NCBI GenBank assembly: GCA_965178585.1 | Contig: OZ238267.1 | Location: 1,798,001 to 1,862,000, forward strand | Length of the DNA: 64,000 bases | Reading direction: 5' to 3' | Source of the DNA: Marifrigoribacter sp965178585 | GTDB taxonomy: Bacteria; Bacteroidota; Bacteroidia; Flavobacteriales; Flavobacteriaceae | In this document: piece after piece, positions 45,195 through 52,910 of the stretch | How positions within the stretch are numbered: position 1 is the first letter of the stretch | How the letters are laid out: every line of letters begins with the position of its first letter | Program-made: the position numbers and the translations under genes | Notes under the pieces: generated by a model | What the model was told of the DNA's origin: nothing | Seen by the model: only the letters and a program-made list of their open reading frames with translations | Databases searched by the model: none

Positions 45195-46148
45195 ATGAAA
45201 GTATTAGCAAACGACGGAATTTCACAATCAGGTATAGATTCTTTAGAATCAGCCGGTTTTAAAGTAATAACAACTACTGTAGCTCAAGATCAGTTAATAA
45301 ACTATATCAATGAAAACAATATAGATGTCATTTTAGTGCGAAGCGCTACTAAGGTAAGAAAAGATATTATTGATTCATGCCCTAGTCTTAAAATCATTGG
45401 TCGTGGCGGTGTTGGTATGGACAATATAGATGTAGATTATGCAAGAAGTAAAGGCTTAAATGTTATTAATACTCCGGCAGCTTCTTCTGCTTCGGTAGCA
45501 GAATTAGTTTTTGCTCATTTATTTGGAGGTGTTCGCTTTTTATATGACTCAAATAGAAATATGCCCCTTGATGGAGATTCTAAATTTAAAGAGCTTAAAA
45601 AGAATTATGGTGGAGGAAGAGAATTAAGAGGAAAAACTTTAGGAATTATTGGTCTTGGGAGAATTGGACAAGAAGTAGCTAAAATAGGCTTAGGGTGTGG
45701 TATGAAAGTAATTGCAAGTGATAAATTCTTAAAAGAAGCAAATATTGAAGTTGCTTTCTTTGATGGGCAAAAAATTAATTTTGAAATTAATACTATGCCT
45801 TTTGAGGAAGTTTTAAAAGAAAGTGATTTTATAAGTGTTCATGTTCCTGCACAAAAAGAGTATATATTTAGTAAAAAGGAATTTGATTTAATGAAAGATG
45901 GTGCTGCAATTGTAAATGCAGCAAGAGGTGGAGTAATTGATGAGGTAGCTCTAATACAAGCAGTTGAGAATAACAAATTATCTTTTGCTGCAATAGATAC
46001 TTTTGAAAACGAACCAACTCCAGCAATTAAAGTATTAATGAATGGAAAACTTTCATTAACGCCTCATATAGGTGCTGCAACAAATGAAGCTCAAGATAGG
46101 ATTGGCACAGAACTTGCACAACAAATAAAAAGTATTTTATTATCATAA
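45195..46148 (+). CDS. serA: D-2-hydroxyacid dehydrogenase (3-phosphoglycerate dehydrogenase type)
   Basis: The protein has 317 residues of the short SerA form without ACT domain. RSATKVRKDIID and the Rossmann motif LGIIGLGRIGQEVA are followed by VNAARGGVIDEVAL, with Arg, and by the catalytic His region LTPHIGAAT. It oxidises 3-phosphoglycerate at the start of serine synthesis and should feed SerC directly. Lack of the regulatory domain implies no serine feedback of the usual kind. The neighbouring serC supports this assignment over other 2-hydroxyacid dehydrogenases. Confidence 0.9.
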   Translation: MKVLANDGISQSGIDSLESAGFKVITTTVAQDQLINYINENNIDVILVRSATKVRKDIIDSCPSLKIIGRGGVGMDNIDVDYARSKGLNVINTPAASSASVAELVFAHLFGGVRFLYDSNRNMPLDGDSKFKELKKNYGGGRELRGKTLGIIGLGRIGQEVAKIGLGCGMKVIASDKFLKEANIEVAFFDGQKINFEINTMPFEEVLKESDFISVHVPAQKEYIFSKKEFDLMKDGAAIVNAARGGVIDEVALIQAVENNKLSFAAIDTFENEPTPAIKVLMNGKLSLTPHIGAATNEAQDRIGTELAQQIKSILLS

Positions 46149-46187
46149 TATATTGATTTTTATTACTTTTAGATTATTAATTAAAAC

Positions 46188-46829
46188 ATGTCAGGAATAT
46201 TAGAATTATTAAACAGTGATGTTGGAAAACAAATTATTGCTGGTGTAAGTAATGACACCAACCAACCTCAAAATAAAACAGCAGATGTAATGTCTATGGC
46301 TTTACCATTGCTTATGGGAGCTATGAAAAGAAACTCTACTTCCCCTGAAGGGGCATCTAGCTTAATGAATGCATTAAATTCAAAGCATGACGGTAGTATT
46401 TTAGATAATCTAGATGGTTTATTTAGCGGAGGTGTAGATACTAGTGTAAAAGATGATGGTGCCGGTATATTAAATCACGTATTAGGAGGCTCTCAAGATA
46501 ATTTAACAAATGCCTTATCTCAAAAATCTGGTGTAGATACAGATTCTGTAATGAATATATTAAAAGTTGCGGCTCCATTACTTTTGGGTTATTTAGGAAA
46601 GCAACAACAAACACAACAAGTAAATTCTTCTAGTGGAATGGAAGGCTTATTAGGTGGCTTATTAGGTGGTGGTTCTAATCAAAATCAACAACAAAGCTTA
46701 ATCGAGTCAGTTTTAGATGGTGATAATGACGGGAGTGTTATTGACGATTTAGCTGGAATGGTTCTAGGTGGTGGAAGCAGTAGTAAAAGTGGATTAGGTG
46801 GTCTTTTAGGAGGTTTGTTTGGAAAATAA
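46188..46829 (+). CDS. DUF937 domain-containing protein
   Basis: The protein has 213 residues. The DUF937 region has repeated helix pairs (LLNSDVGKQIIAGVSN, MALPLLMGAMKRN, LKVAAPLLLGYLGK). The C-terminal half is rich in GGLLGG units, a low-complexity Gly/Leu stretch. No signal peptide is seen. In other bacteria DUF937 proteins are unassigned. A terminator follows. Confidence 0.85.
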   Translation: MSGILELLNSDVGKQIIAGVSNDTNQPQNKTADVMSMALPLLMGAMKRNSTSPEGASSLMNALNSKHDGSILDNLDGLFSGGVDTSVKDDGAGILNHVLGGSQDNLTNALSQKSGVDTDSVMNILKVAAPLLLGYLGKQQQTQQVNSSSGMEGLLGGLLGGGSNQNQQQSLIESVLDGDNDGSVIDDLAGMVLGGGSSSKSGLGGLLGGLFGK

Positions 46830-46849
46830 AACCAATCTTATATAATTTT

Positions 46850-46877
46850 AAAACCACCTTACTAGGTGGTTTTTTTA
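46850..46877 (+). terminator. Terminator after the DUF937 gene
   Basis: AACCACCT (46852-46859) pairs with AGGTGGTT (46864-46871) around a 4-base loop. Upstream A and downstream T runs complete it. Confidence 0.88.
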
Positions 46878-46893
46878 TTAAAGACATAATGTT

Positions 46894-46926
46894 TTGCTTT
46901 TATAGAGTATCAATTTAGTAGATTTG
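46894..46926 (+). promoter_or_regulatory. Putative promoter of the DUF6146 lipoprotein operon
   Basis: TTTTG (46892-46896) and TAGATTTG (46919-46926), spaced 22 bases, fit the Bacteroidota consensus. The start codon is 13 bases further on. Confidence 0.45.
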
Positions 46927-46939
46927 CAAAAATATTTCT

Positions 46940-47347
46940 ATGAAGTATCTATTAATTATATCGATTCTTTTAGGGACCTTAATTAGTTGTAATTCAAACA
47001 AAACGACAATTAAGGGTGAAACTTCAATTGCTTCATCTTCAGTTAGTAACGACACAATTAGAATTGCTAATAATGAGTTAGAGTATGAAATTTTAATTTT
47101 TGAACCAGGTTTTCAATCTTGGATAGCTACTCAACCTCCAATGGGACATTATGGATTATACCATTTAGAGAGTAATAACAGAAGATTTGTTTTAGAATAT
47201 AATAATAGAGTTATTAATTATAGAACAAGAAAGTTATATGAGCAAGAAATTAATTATGAACCTACTGTTAGGTATGGCTTAGAAGTTAATTTTTTACTTT
47301 ATAACTACTTTATTTACTTTCAACAAAAATATAAACAAAAATTATAG
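46940..47347 (+). CDS. DUF6146-like lipoprotein
   Basis: The protein has 135 residues. The lipoprotein signal is MKYLLIISILLGTLISC. The rest carries the conserved ELEYEILIFEPGFQSWI, ATQPPMGHYGLYHLE and NRRFVLEYNNRV segments, which I recall as DUF6146. The product is likely in the outer membrane or periplasm. Its stop overlaps the next start (TAGTG), so the two are probably translated together. Function unknown. Confidence 0.65.
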   Translation: MKYLLIISILLGTLISCNSNKTTIKGETSIASSSVSNDTIRIANNELEYEILIFEPGFQSWIATQPPMGHYGLYHLESNNRRFVLEYNNRVINYRTRKLYEQEINYEPTVRYGLEVNFLLYNYFIYFQQKYKQKL

Positions 47348-47844
47348 TGAAAGAATTCAAAAATAATTGGGAAATTAAATCTAATTGGCAATTAATATTT
47401 CCTTTTTTAGGAATAATTGGACTACTTTATTCTTCTTATAAATTATCAAATCTATTTGTAAAAGAATCAATAGCTGTTAAAGCCATACTTACCCTAGTAC
47501 TTACTTTTATACTTTTAAAATTCACACTATTCTTATTTAAAAAATTAGAAAAAAAATGGGATTTACAATATCGTTGGGAAATGATAAGAGTGTTTATTGT
47601 TTTTGCAATAACGGGTAGTAGTAGCGTTATAGTAGGGAGGCCTATTTTAAAATTTATAGGTATTACTAAAGATAATTTGCCATCTGTTATATATTGGGTG
47701 TTATTTATTTTAATCAGTTTTATTTTTTATCAAATTCTATTAGTTATATTTGGTTGGCTATTTGGTCAGCATAAATTCTTTTGGGATTTTGAAAAGAAAA
47801 TGCTTCATAGAATGCGATTGGGTTTTTTAATAAATGAGAAATAA
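47347..47844 (+). CDS. DUF6787-like membrane protein
   Basis: This 165-residue protein starts at GTG, which overlaps the previous stop. It has about four membrane segments (near 18-35, 45-65, 84-105 and 118-140) with a conserved KWDLQYRWEMIRVFIVFA patch and a final WDFEKKMLHRM. I recall this as DUF6787, sometimes misnamed as a prolipoprotein diacylglyceryl transferase. It overlaps the next small gene by 11 bases. Confidence 0.65.
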   Translation: MKEFKNNWEIKSNWQLIFPFLGIIGLLYSSYKLSNLFVKESIAVKAILTLVLTFILLKFTLFLFKKLEKKWDLQYRWEMIRVFIVFAITGSSSVIVGRPILKFIGITKDNLPSVIYWVLFILISFIFYQILLVIFGWLFGQHKFFWDFEKKMLHRMRLGFLINEK

Positions 47845-48169
47845 CGATAATAGACATACTATTTTTAATTATTCAGCTCTATTACTTATTGTAATACTGC
47901 TCTCTCCTACTATTATATCATCTATTCACTTATTTGAAGGGCATAAACAAGATACTTGTAATATAAAAAACTCTCACATACATGAAAAAGAGTTAGAGTG
48001 TTCTATTTGTGATTTTAATTTAAATCAAAATTATAGCATATCATTACAAGATTTTAATTTTAATACAATAAGCTTTAAAAAAAGCTTTATAATAGAGTTA
48101 TACAACTTTAAATATTATCATCAGCAATTACCTTATTCATTAAGAGGCCCCCCAGAATTACTTACTTAA
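47834..48169 (+). CDS. Small His/Cys-containing membrane or secreted protein, possibly metal linked
   Basis: This 111-residue protein has one N-terminal hydrophobic helix (about 12-32). A segment with several His (HLFEGHKQ, NSHIHEKELECSIC) includes a CxxC motif that may bind metal. The tail ends SLRGPPELLT, which I recall from small proteins preceding metal-related TonB receptors in Flavobacteriaceae. It precedes the receptor gene by 83 bases. Metal chelation or sensing is an inference only. Confidence 0.5.
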   Translation: MRNNDNRHTIFNYSALLLIVILLSPTIISSIHLFEGHKQDTCNIKNSHIHEKELECSICDFNLNQNYSISLQDFNFNTISFKKSFIIELYNFKYYHQQLPYSLRGPPELLT

Positions 48170-48252
48170 AGTCATTTATTATATAGATGTGTTAATTATT
48201 ATTATTATTTCACATTTATAATTAATTAACAGTATCAAGTAATTCTAATAAT

Positions 48253-50649
48253 ATGAAATATAGTATTATCATTACCTTGTTATTTAGCAGTGTGGTGTTT
48301 AGTCAAGATTGCAATCTTTCATTAAACGGCTATATTTTAGATTTTCATAACGGAGAGCCAATATCTAACGCTACTTTACAAATTGAAAATTTAAACCTAA
48401 ATGCAATTACAGATAGTAATGGAAAATTTAAATTTAATAATCTTTGCGAAGGTAAAATCACCCTTATCGTAGCACATGTTTCATGTGAAAGCAAAACAAT
48501 AAGCATTGATTTTACTGATACTATTAACAAAAACATTTATTTAGAGCATCACATAGAGGAGCTAGATATTGTAGCTATTAAGGGAGATAATTCAAATAAC
48601 AAATCAATATCAGCTCAAACAGAAAAAATTGATAAAGATGTTATAGACAACTTTAGTTCTGAAAGTTTGGGTAATGTTTTAAAACAAGTTCAAGGTGTCA
48701 CTTCTATTAATACAGGAAATAAAATAGTAAAGCCTGTTATTAATGGTTTGCATAGTAGTAGGATTACCATAATGAACAATGATGTACGAATGGAAGATCA
48801 AGAATGGGGTATAGAACATGCTCCAAACATTGATATCAATTCAGCAGAAAGCATTACTATTATTAAAGGTTCTAGTGCTTTAGCTTATTCTGGAGATGCT
48901 ATCGGCGGTATCGTAATTATTAAACCACAACAGTTCATTAAAAAAGACACCTTATTTGGTAAAACAATTGCAGGTTTTCAATCTAATGGGTTGGGATATA
49001 ATGTTAATAGTTCTTTATCAAAGAATTTTAATACCGGTTGGTTTACTAACGGAAATATTGGTTATAAACAAAATGGAGACTTAAAAGCTCCTGATTATAA
49101 TTTAACCAATACAGGTGCTAAAAGTTTTTCAGGAAACATTATAGCAGGCTATAAATCTTTTGAATATGGCTTTGAAGGCAATATAAGTTATATTGACAAT
49201 ACTATTGGTATTTTGAGTGCTTCACATATAGGGAATATAGAAGATTTAGTTAATGCTATAAATAGTCAAGAACCACTAATAATTGAAGATTTTTCTTATT
49301 CCATTGATTCGCCAAAACAAGAAGTATCTCATTTATTAAGTAAAATAAATGCTTTTAAACGATTTAGTTCCTTAGGAAAGCTTAGTGTTCAATATGATTA
49401 TCAAAACAATCATAGACTTGAATTTGATAAAAGAGTTGGAGATGATAAAGATAAATCTGCTGTAGATTTAAAATTAATAACTCATAATTTTAAATCAGAT
49501 TTGGCCATTGATAAATATGATAACATCAAAATTTATTTAGGTATTACTGGTAAGTATCAAGAAAATATTGCTAATCCTGATACTGGAATAAGAAGACTAA
49601 TACCAGATTATGAAAAAACAGACTTTGGTGTTTATGGAATAATTAAAACTGAATTAACTGATAAATTAATAGCAGATTTTGGTATTCGTTATGATTATAA
49701 TTTTATAGATGCTTGGAAATTTTATAAAACTAGTAGATGGGAAGAACGTGGGTATGATGAAGACTTTAGCGATTTTATTGTAGAAGATTTAGGGTCACAA
49801 CTATTAACAAACCCAAAGTTCACCTATAATAATATTTCTTTATCAACTGGATTACTTTTTAACTTAAATGATTCAAATTCATTTTCGTTAAATTATGGAT
49901 TGTCTTCAAGACCTCCAAATCCTTCAGAATTATTTAGCGACGGATTACACCATTCTGCTGCAAGAATAGAACTAGGTGATTTAAGGTTAGATAAAGAAAT
50001 CTCAAATAGAATTGGGATAAGTTATTTATTAAATTCAAAAAGTATTGATATTAATATAGATACCTATTTAAATCATATAAACGATTTTATTTATTTAAAA
50101 CCAACTGGAACGGAATCAACTATTAGAGGAGCTTATCCTGTTTGGGAATACTTTAAAACGGATGCTTTAATGATGGGAATTGATACAAATCTTGATTATC
50201 AAATTACTGGTAATTGGAAGTTAAACACTGGATTTTCTTATGTGTATGGTCAAAACACTATTGAAGATATACCTTTAATTGATATCCCGTCATTTAGAAC
50301 GAATAGCTCTATTAATTATTCAATTAAAAAATGGAATCAACTTAACATTAATTTAGCTCATGAATTTGTTGCTAAACAAAATAGATATCCTAATTATAAT
50401 TTTGATGCTTACATTCCAACAACTGGAGAATTTGTAGAAGTAGATATTAGTACTCCTCCTCCATCCTATAATTTATTTAGCTTAACCGGAGATGCTACAT
50501 TTTCTTTAAATGAAAAAGTAAATTTAAATTTATTGATAGGTGTAGAAAACCTATTTAACACCTCTTATAGAGAATATTTAAACAGATTAAGGTATTATGC
50601 TGATGATACTGGAAGAAATATAACTGTTCAAATAAAATTAAACTATTAA
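48253..50649 (+). CDS. TonB-dependent outer-membrane receptor
   Basis: The protein has 798 residues. The signal peptide (about 1-18, ending FSQ) precedes a carboxypeptidase-regulatory-like domain (20-100), a plug domain (about 115-230, GLHSSRITIMNNDVRMED, GSSALAYSGDAIGGIVII), and a 22-strand-type barrel up to the C-terminal aromatic motif. It imports an unidentified ligand with TonB/ExbBD energy. The neighbouring small His/Cys protein and lipoprotein suggest a metal or metal complex. The plug sequence points to the general siderophore/vitamin/metal type rather than SusC: no SusD gene is adjacent. Confidence 0.9.
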   Translation: MKYSIIITLLFSSVVFSQDCNLSLNGYILDFHNGEPISNATLQIENLNLNAITDSNGKFKFNNLCEGKITLIVAHVSCESKTISIDFTDTINKNIYLEHHIEELDIVAIKGDNSNNKSISAQTEKIDKDVIDNFSSESLGNVLKQVQGVTSINTGNKIVKPVINGLHSSRITIMNNDVRMEDQEWGIEHAPNIDINSAESITIIKGSSALAYSGDAIGGIVIIKPQQFIKKDTLFGKTIAGFQSNGLGYNVNSSLSKNFNTGWFTNGNIGYKQNGDLKAPDYNLTNTGAKSFSGNIIAGYKSFEYGFEGNISYIDNTIGILSASHIGNIEDLVNAINSQEPLIIEDFSYSIDSPKQEVSHLLSKINAFKRFSSLGKLSVQYDYQNNHRLEFDKRVGDDKDKSAVDLKLITHNFKSDLAIDKYDNIKIYLGITGKYQENIANPDTGIRRLIPDYEKTDFGVYGIIKTELTDKLIADFGIRYDYNFIDAWKFYKTSRWEERGYDEDFSDFIVEDLGSQLLTNPKFTYNNISLSTGLLFNLNDSNSFSLNYGLSSRPPNPSELFSDGLHHSAARIELGDLRLDKEISNRIGISYLLNSKSIDINIDTYLNHINDFIYLKPTGTESTIRGAYPVWEYFKTDALMMGIDTNLDYQITGNWKLNTGFSYVYGQNTIEDIPLIDIPSFRTNSSINYSIKKWNQLNINLAHEFVAKQNRYPNYNFDAYIPTTGEFVEVDISTPPPSYNLFSLTGDATFSLNEKVNLNLLIGVENLFNTSYREYLNRLRYYADDTGRNITVQIKLNY

Positions 50650-50660
50650 AAAAAACAATT

Positions 50661-51236
50661 ATGAAAAATTATTTAAAAATATTATCAATTGCATTAACTA
50701 GTATTATTATCACCTCTTGTTCAAGCGATGATGATACTCCAATACCTGTTAACGAAGAAGAAGTAATTACTTCAGTAATTGCAACTTTTACACCTGTAGG
50801 TGGTGGAACAACTGTTTTACTTACTTCAAAAGATTTAGATGGTGATGGACCTAACAGTCCAGAAGTGACTATTTCAGGGCCATTTTCTAGCAATACAAGC
50901 TATAATGGGTCTGTTCAATTTTTGAATGAATTAGAATCTCCAGCAGAAGATATCACAGAGGAAGTTGAAGAAGAAGCATTAGAACATCAAGTTTTTTACA
51001 ATGCTACCAATAGTATTGGTACAATGACATATAATGATGAAGATAGTGAAGGAAACCCTATTGGTTTAATCTTCATTTTTCAATCAATGACTACTAATGA
51101 CCCTATAAATGGAACTATTACTATAACATTAAGACATGAGCCAAATAAAGATGGTGATGGTGTAAGTGATGGTGATATTACCAATGCAGGAGGAGAAACA
51201 GATGCACAAGTATCATATAATGTAACAGTACAATAA
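50661..51236 (+). CDS. Lipoprotein partner of the TonB receptor (often named type 1 periplasmic binding fold protein)
   Basis: The protein has 191 residues. It has a lipoprotein signal (IALTSIIITSC) followed by SSDDD, an acidic stretch after the lipidated Cys that is common for surface-exposed lipoproteins in Bacteroidota. A beta-rich domain contains TFTPVGGGTTVLLTSKDLDGDG, HQVFYNATN and TITLRHEPNKDGDG. Similar lipoproteins follow TonB receptors of this type in Flavobacteriaceae. The 11-base gap to the receptor shows an operon, so joint ligand capture is likely. Confidence 0.7.
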   Translation: MKNYLKILSIALTSIIITSCSSDDDTPIPVNEEEVITSVIATFTPVGGGTTVLLTSKDLDGDGPNSPEVTISGPFSSNTSYNGSVQFLNELESPAEDITEEVEEEALEHQVFYNATNSIGTMTYNDEDSEGNPIGLIFIFQSMTTNDPINGTITITLRHEPNKDGDGVSDGDITNAGGETDAQVSYNVTVQ

Positions 51237-51260
51237 AAATATATTGTATTAATAAAAAAA

Positions 51261-51283
51261 GTCCCATATGGGACTTTTTTTAT
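51261..51283. terminator. Bidirectional terminator after the TonB-receptor lipoprotein gene
   Basis: GTCCCATATGGGAC (51261-51274) is a perfect palindrome with A and T runs on either side. It lies between converging genes. The T run reaches into the stop codon area of the minus-strand gene. Confidence 0.85.
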
Positions 51284-51582
51284 TTTTCTACGATAATAGT
51301 TTTTAATTTTTGCTCTTCTTCTTTCTTCCAAACAAATGTGTACAACCACATTAATGTAAAAGTAGGTATAAAGTCTAATCCAGGCATTATTTCTTCTATA
51401 AATACAACAATAGAAGCAATTTTACCTTTTTTCCCTTTATACATTTCACTCATTTGTTTTGCTGCGTATGGTGCCCATAATAAATCTATAAAAGGACCTG
51501 CAAAAGGAATAAACATTGTACTCATACCAACAAGGTCTAGCATAATACTTTTCCGTAATAATTTGTTTTTTTGGTTACTCAT
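51280..51582 (-). CDS. Small membrane protein, DUF4112-like
   Basis: This 100-residue protein has a hydrophobic pair of segments (about 12-34 and 62-80). SMLLDLVGMSTM-like and PFAGPFIDLLWAP patterns resemble DUF4112 proteins, although similarity is only by eye. The last residues are charged. It is downstream of folE on the same strand with 45 bases between and may be the last gene of a msrA-folE transcript. Function unknown. Confidence 0.55.
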   Translation of the reverse strand: MSNQKNKLLRKSIMLDLVGMSTMFIPFAGPFIDLLWAPYAAKQMSEMYKGKKGKIASIVVFIEEIMPGLDFIPTFTLMWLYTFVWKKEEEQKLKTIIVEK

Positions 51583-51627
51583 AATATAATTTTAACAATA
51601 ATAGCAACGCAAAAAACATACCATAAA

Positions 51628-52227
51628 TTATGCTAAGTCACTACTAATCAATTTTAAGAACTCATTACGGGTTTCTATTTTTTCAAATTGCCCTCTAAAT
51701 CCTGACGTAGTGGTAACGCTTTTTTGTTTTTGTACTCCTCTCATCATCATACACATATGAGATGCTTCAATTACAACAGCTACTCCTTCGGGTTTTAATA
51801 CATTATTAATGCATTCTAGTATATCATGAGTTAATCGTTCTTGAACCTGCAACCTTCTTGCAAAAACATCAACAATTCTAGGAATTTTACTCAAACCTAC
51901 TATATGCCCATTTGGAATATAAGCAATATGGGCTTTTCCGAAGAAAGGTAATATATGATGTTCACATAAAGAATATAATTCAATATCCTTAACAATTACC
52001 ATATCATGATAATCTTCTGCAAACATGGCACTTTTTAATATTTCCGCAGGGTCTTGACAATAACCTGAAGTTAAAAACTGCATTGCTTTTGAGGCACGTT
52101 CTGGAGTTTTTACAATTCCTTCCCGATTTACATCCTCTCCTAACTCAGTAATGATATTACTATAATTATCAACTAAATTATCAGTTACTTCTTGGTTATA
52201 TTCTTCAAAAAATCTATATGATGACAT
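51628..52227 (-). CDS. folE: GTP cyclohydrolase I
   Basis: The protein has 199 residues. SLCEHHILPFFGKAHIAYIP holds the zinc Cys and His, GLSKIPRIVDVFARRLQVQERL carries active-site residues, and SHMCMMMRGVQKQKS the second zinc Cys. It opens GTP to make 7,8-dihydroneopterin triphosphate for folate synthesis, in the cytoplasm. It lies 6 bases downstream of msrA, so the two are co-transcribed. Confidence 0.96.
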   Translation of the reverse strand: MSSYRFFEEYNQEVTDNLVDNYSNIITELGEDVNREGIVKTPERASKAMQFLTSGYCQDPAEILKSAMFAEDYHDMVIVKDIELYSLCEHHILPFFGKAHIAYIPNGHIVGLSKIPRIVDVFARRLQVQERLTHDILECINNVLKPEGVAVVIEASHMCMMMRGVQKQKSVTTTSGFRGQFEKIETRNEFLKLISSDLA

Positions 52228-52233
52228 CTTTTA

Positions 52234-52770
52234 TTATTTTAATTTATCCGAAAAAATCTTTTTAATCTTTTCAATTTTAGGAGTAATTGTAAAATCACAA
52301 TATTTTTGTTCAGAGTTTTGATTATAGTAATTCTGATGATTTTCTTCAGCATCATAAAATACATCAAAAGCTGTTATCTCTGTTACAATCGGGTTTTCAT
52401 AAAAATCACTCTCGTTTAATTTTTTTATAAAATCTTCAGCTTGAATTTTTTGTTGTTCTGTAGTGTGAAAAATTCCACTTCTATATTGAGTTCCTACATC
52501 AGCTCCTTGTTGATTTAAAGTAGTGGGATTATGAGTTGCAAAGAATATTTCCATTAATGTTTCGTAAGAAACTAAACTACTGTCATATTTTATCTGAATT
52601 GCTTCAGCATGTCCTGTTCTTCCTGTACATACTTCTCTATAACCAGGATTCTTAATATTTCCTCCTGTATAACCAGGTTTAATACTTTCAACCCCTTTTA
52701 TTCTTTGAAAAATTGCTTCAGTACACCAAAAGCATCCACCAGCAAAAATTGCTTCTTCCATTATTTTCAT
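52234..52770 (-). CDS. msrA: Peptide-methionine (S)-S-oxide reductase MsrA
   Basis: The protein has 178 residues. The catalytic Cys is in FAGGCFWCTEAIF; GYTGG, GHAEAIQI and AEENHQNYY are standard. It repairs S-form methionine sulfoxide with thioredoxin. No MsrB domain is fused. The divergent intergenic region to the DUF5916 gene has striking repeats that may regulate it. Confidence 0.95.
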   Translation of the reverse strand: MKIMEEAIFAGGCFWCTEAIFQRIKGVESIKPGYTGGNIKNPGYREVCTGRTGHAEAIQIKYDSSLVSYETLMEIFFATHNPTTLNQQGADVGTQYRSGIFHTTEQQKIQAEDFIKKLNESDFYENPIVTEITAFDVFYDAEENHQNYYNQNSEQKYCDFTITPKIEKIKKIFSDKLK

Positions 52771-52833
52771 ATTTATTAAAACAAAATTACAATTAAATAT
52801 GATAGCTTAATATCTCCTTCACTTTTTAACTTT

Positions 52834-52871
52834 TTGTTAGTACTACTAGTAGATTGTTAGTACTAGTTTTG
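52834..52871. promoter_or_regulatory. Candidate operator/promoter between msrA and the DUF5916 gene
   Basis: TTGTTAGTACTA occurs twice, at 52834-52845 and 52854-52865, exactly 20 bases apart, which is two helical turns. Between them CTACTAGTAG (52843-52852) is a perfect palindrome. The second copy runs into TAGTTTTG (52864-52871), a match to the -7 consensus TAnnTTTG, 39 bases before the DUF5916 ATG. A regulator binding both copies would overlap the promoter. Confidence 0.45.
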
Positions 52872-52910
52872 TTTATACCATTCATTAAGACCATCAATCA
52901 TTAATCAATA

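Noticed and set aside
46601..46829. GGLLGG-coding region of the DUF937 gene as a DNA repeat array
   Set aside because: The similarity is at protein level and codons vary; no clear tandem DNA unit.
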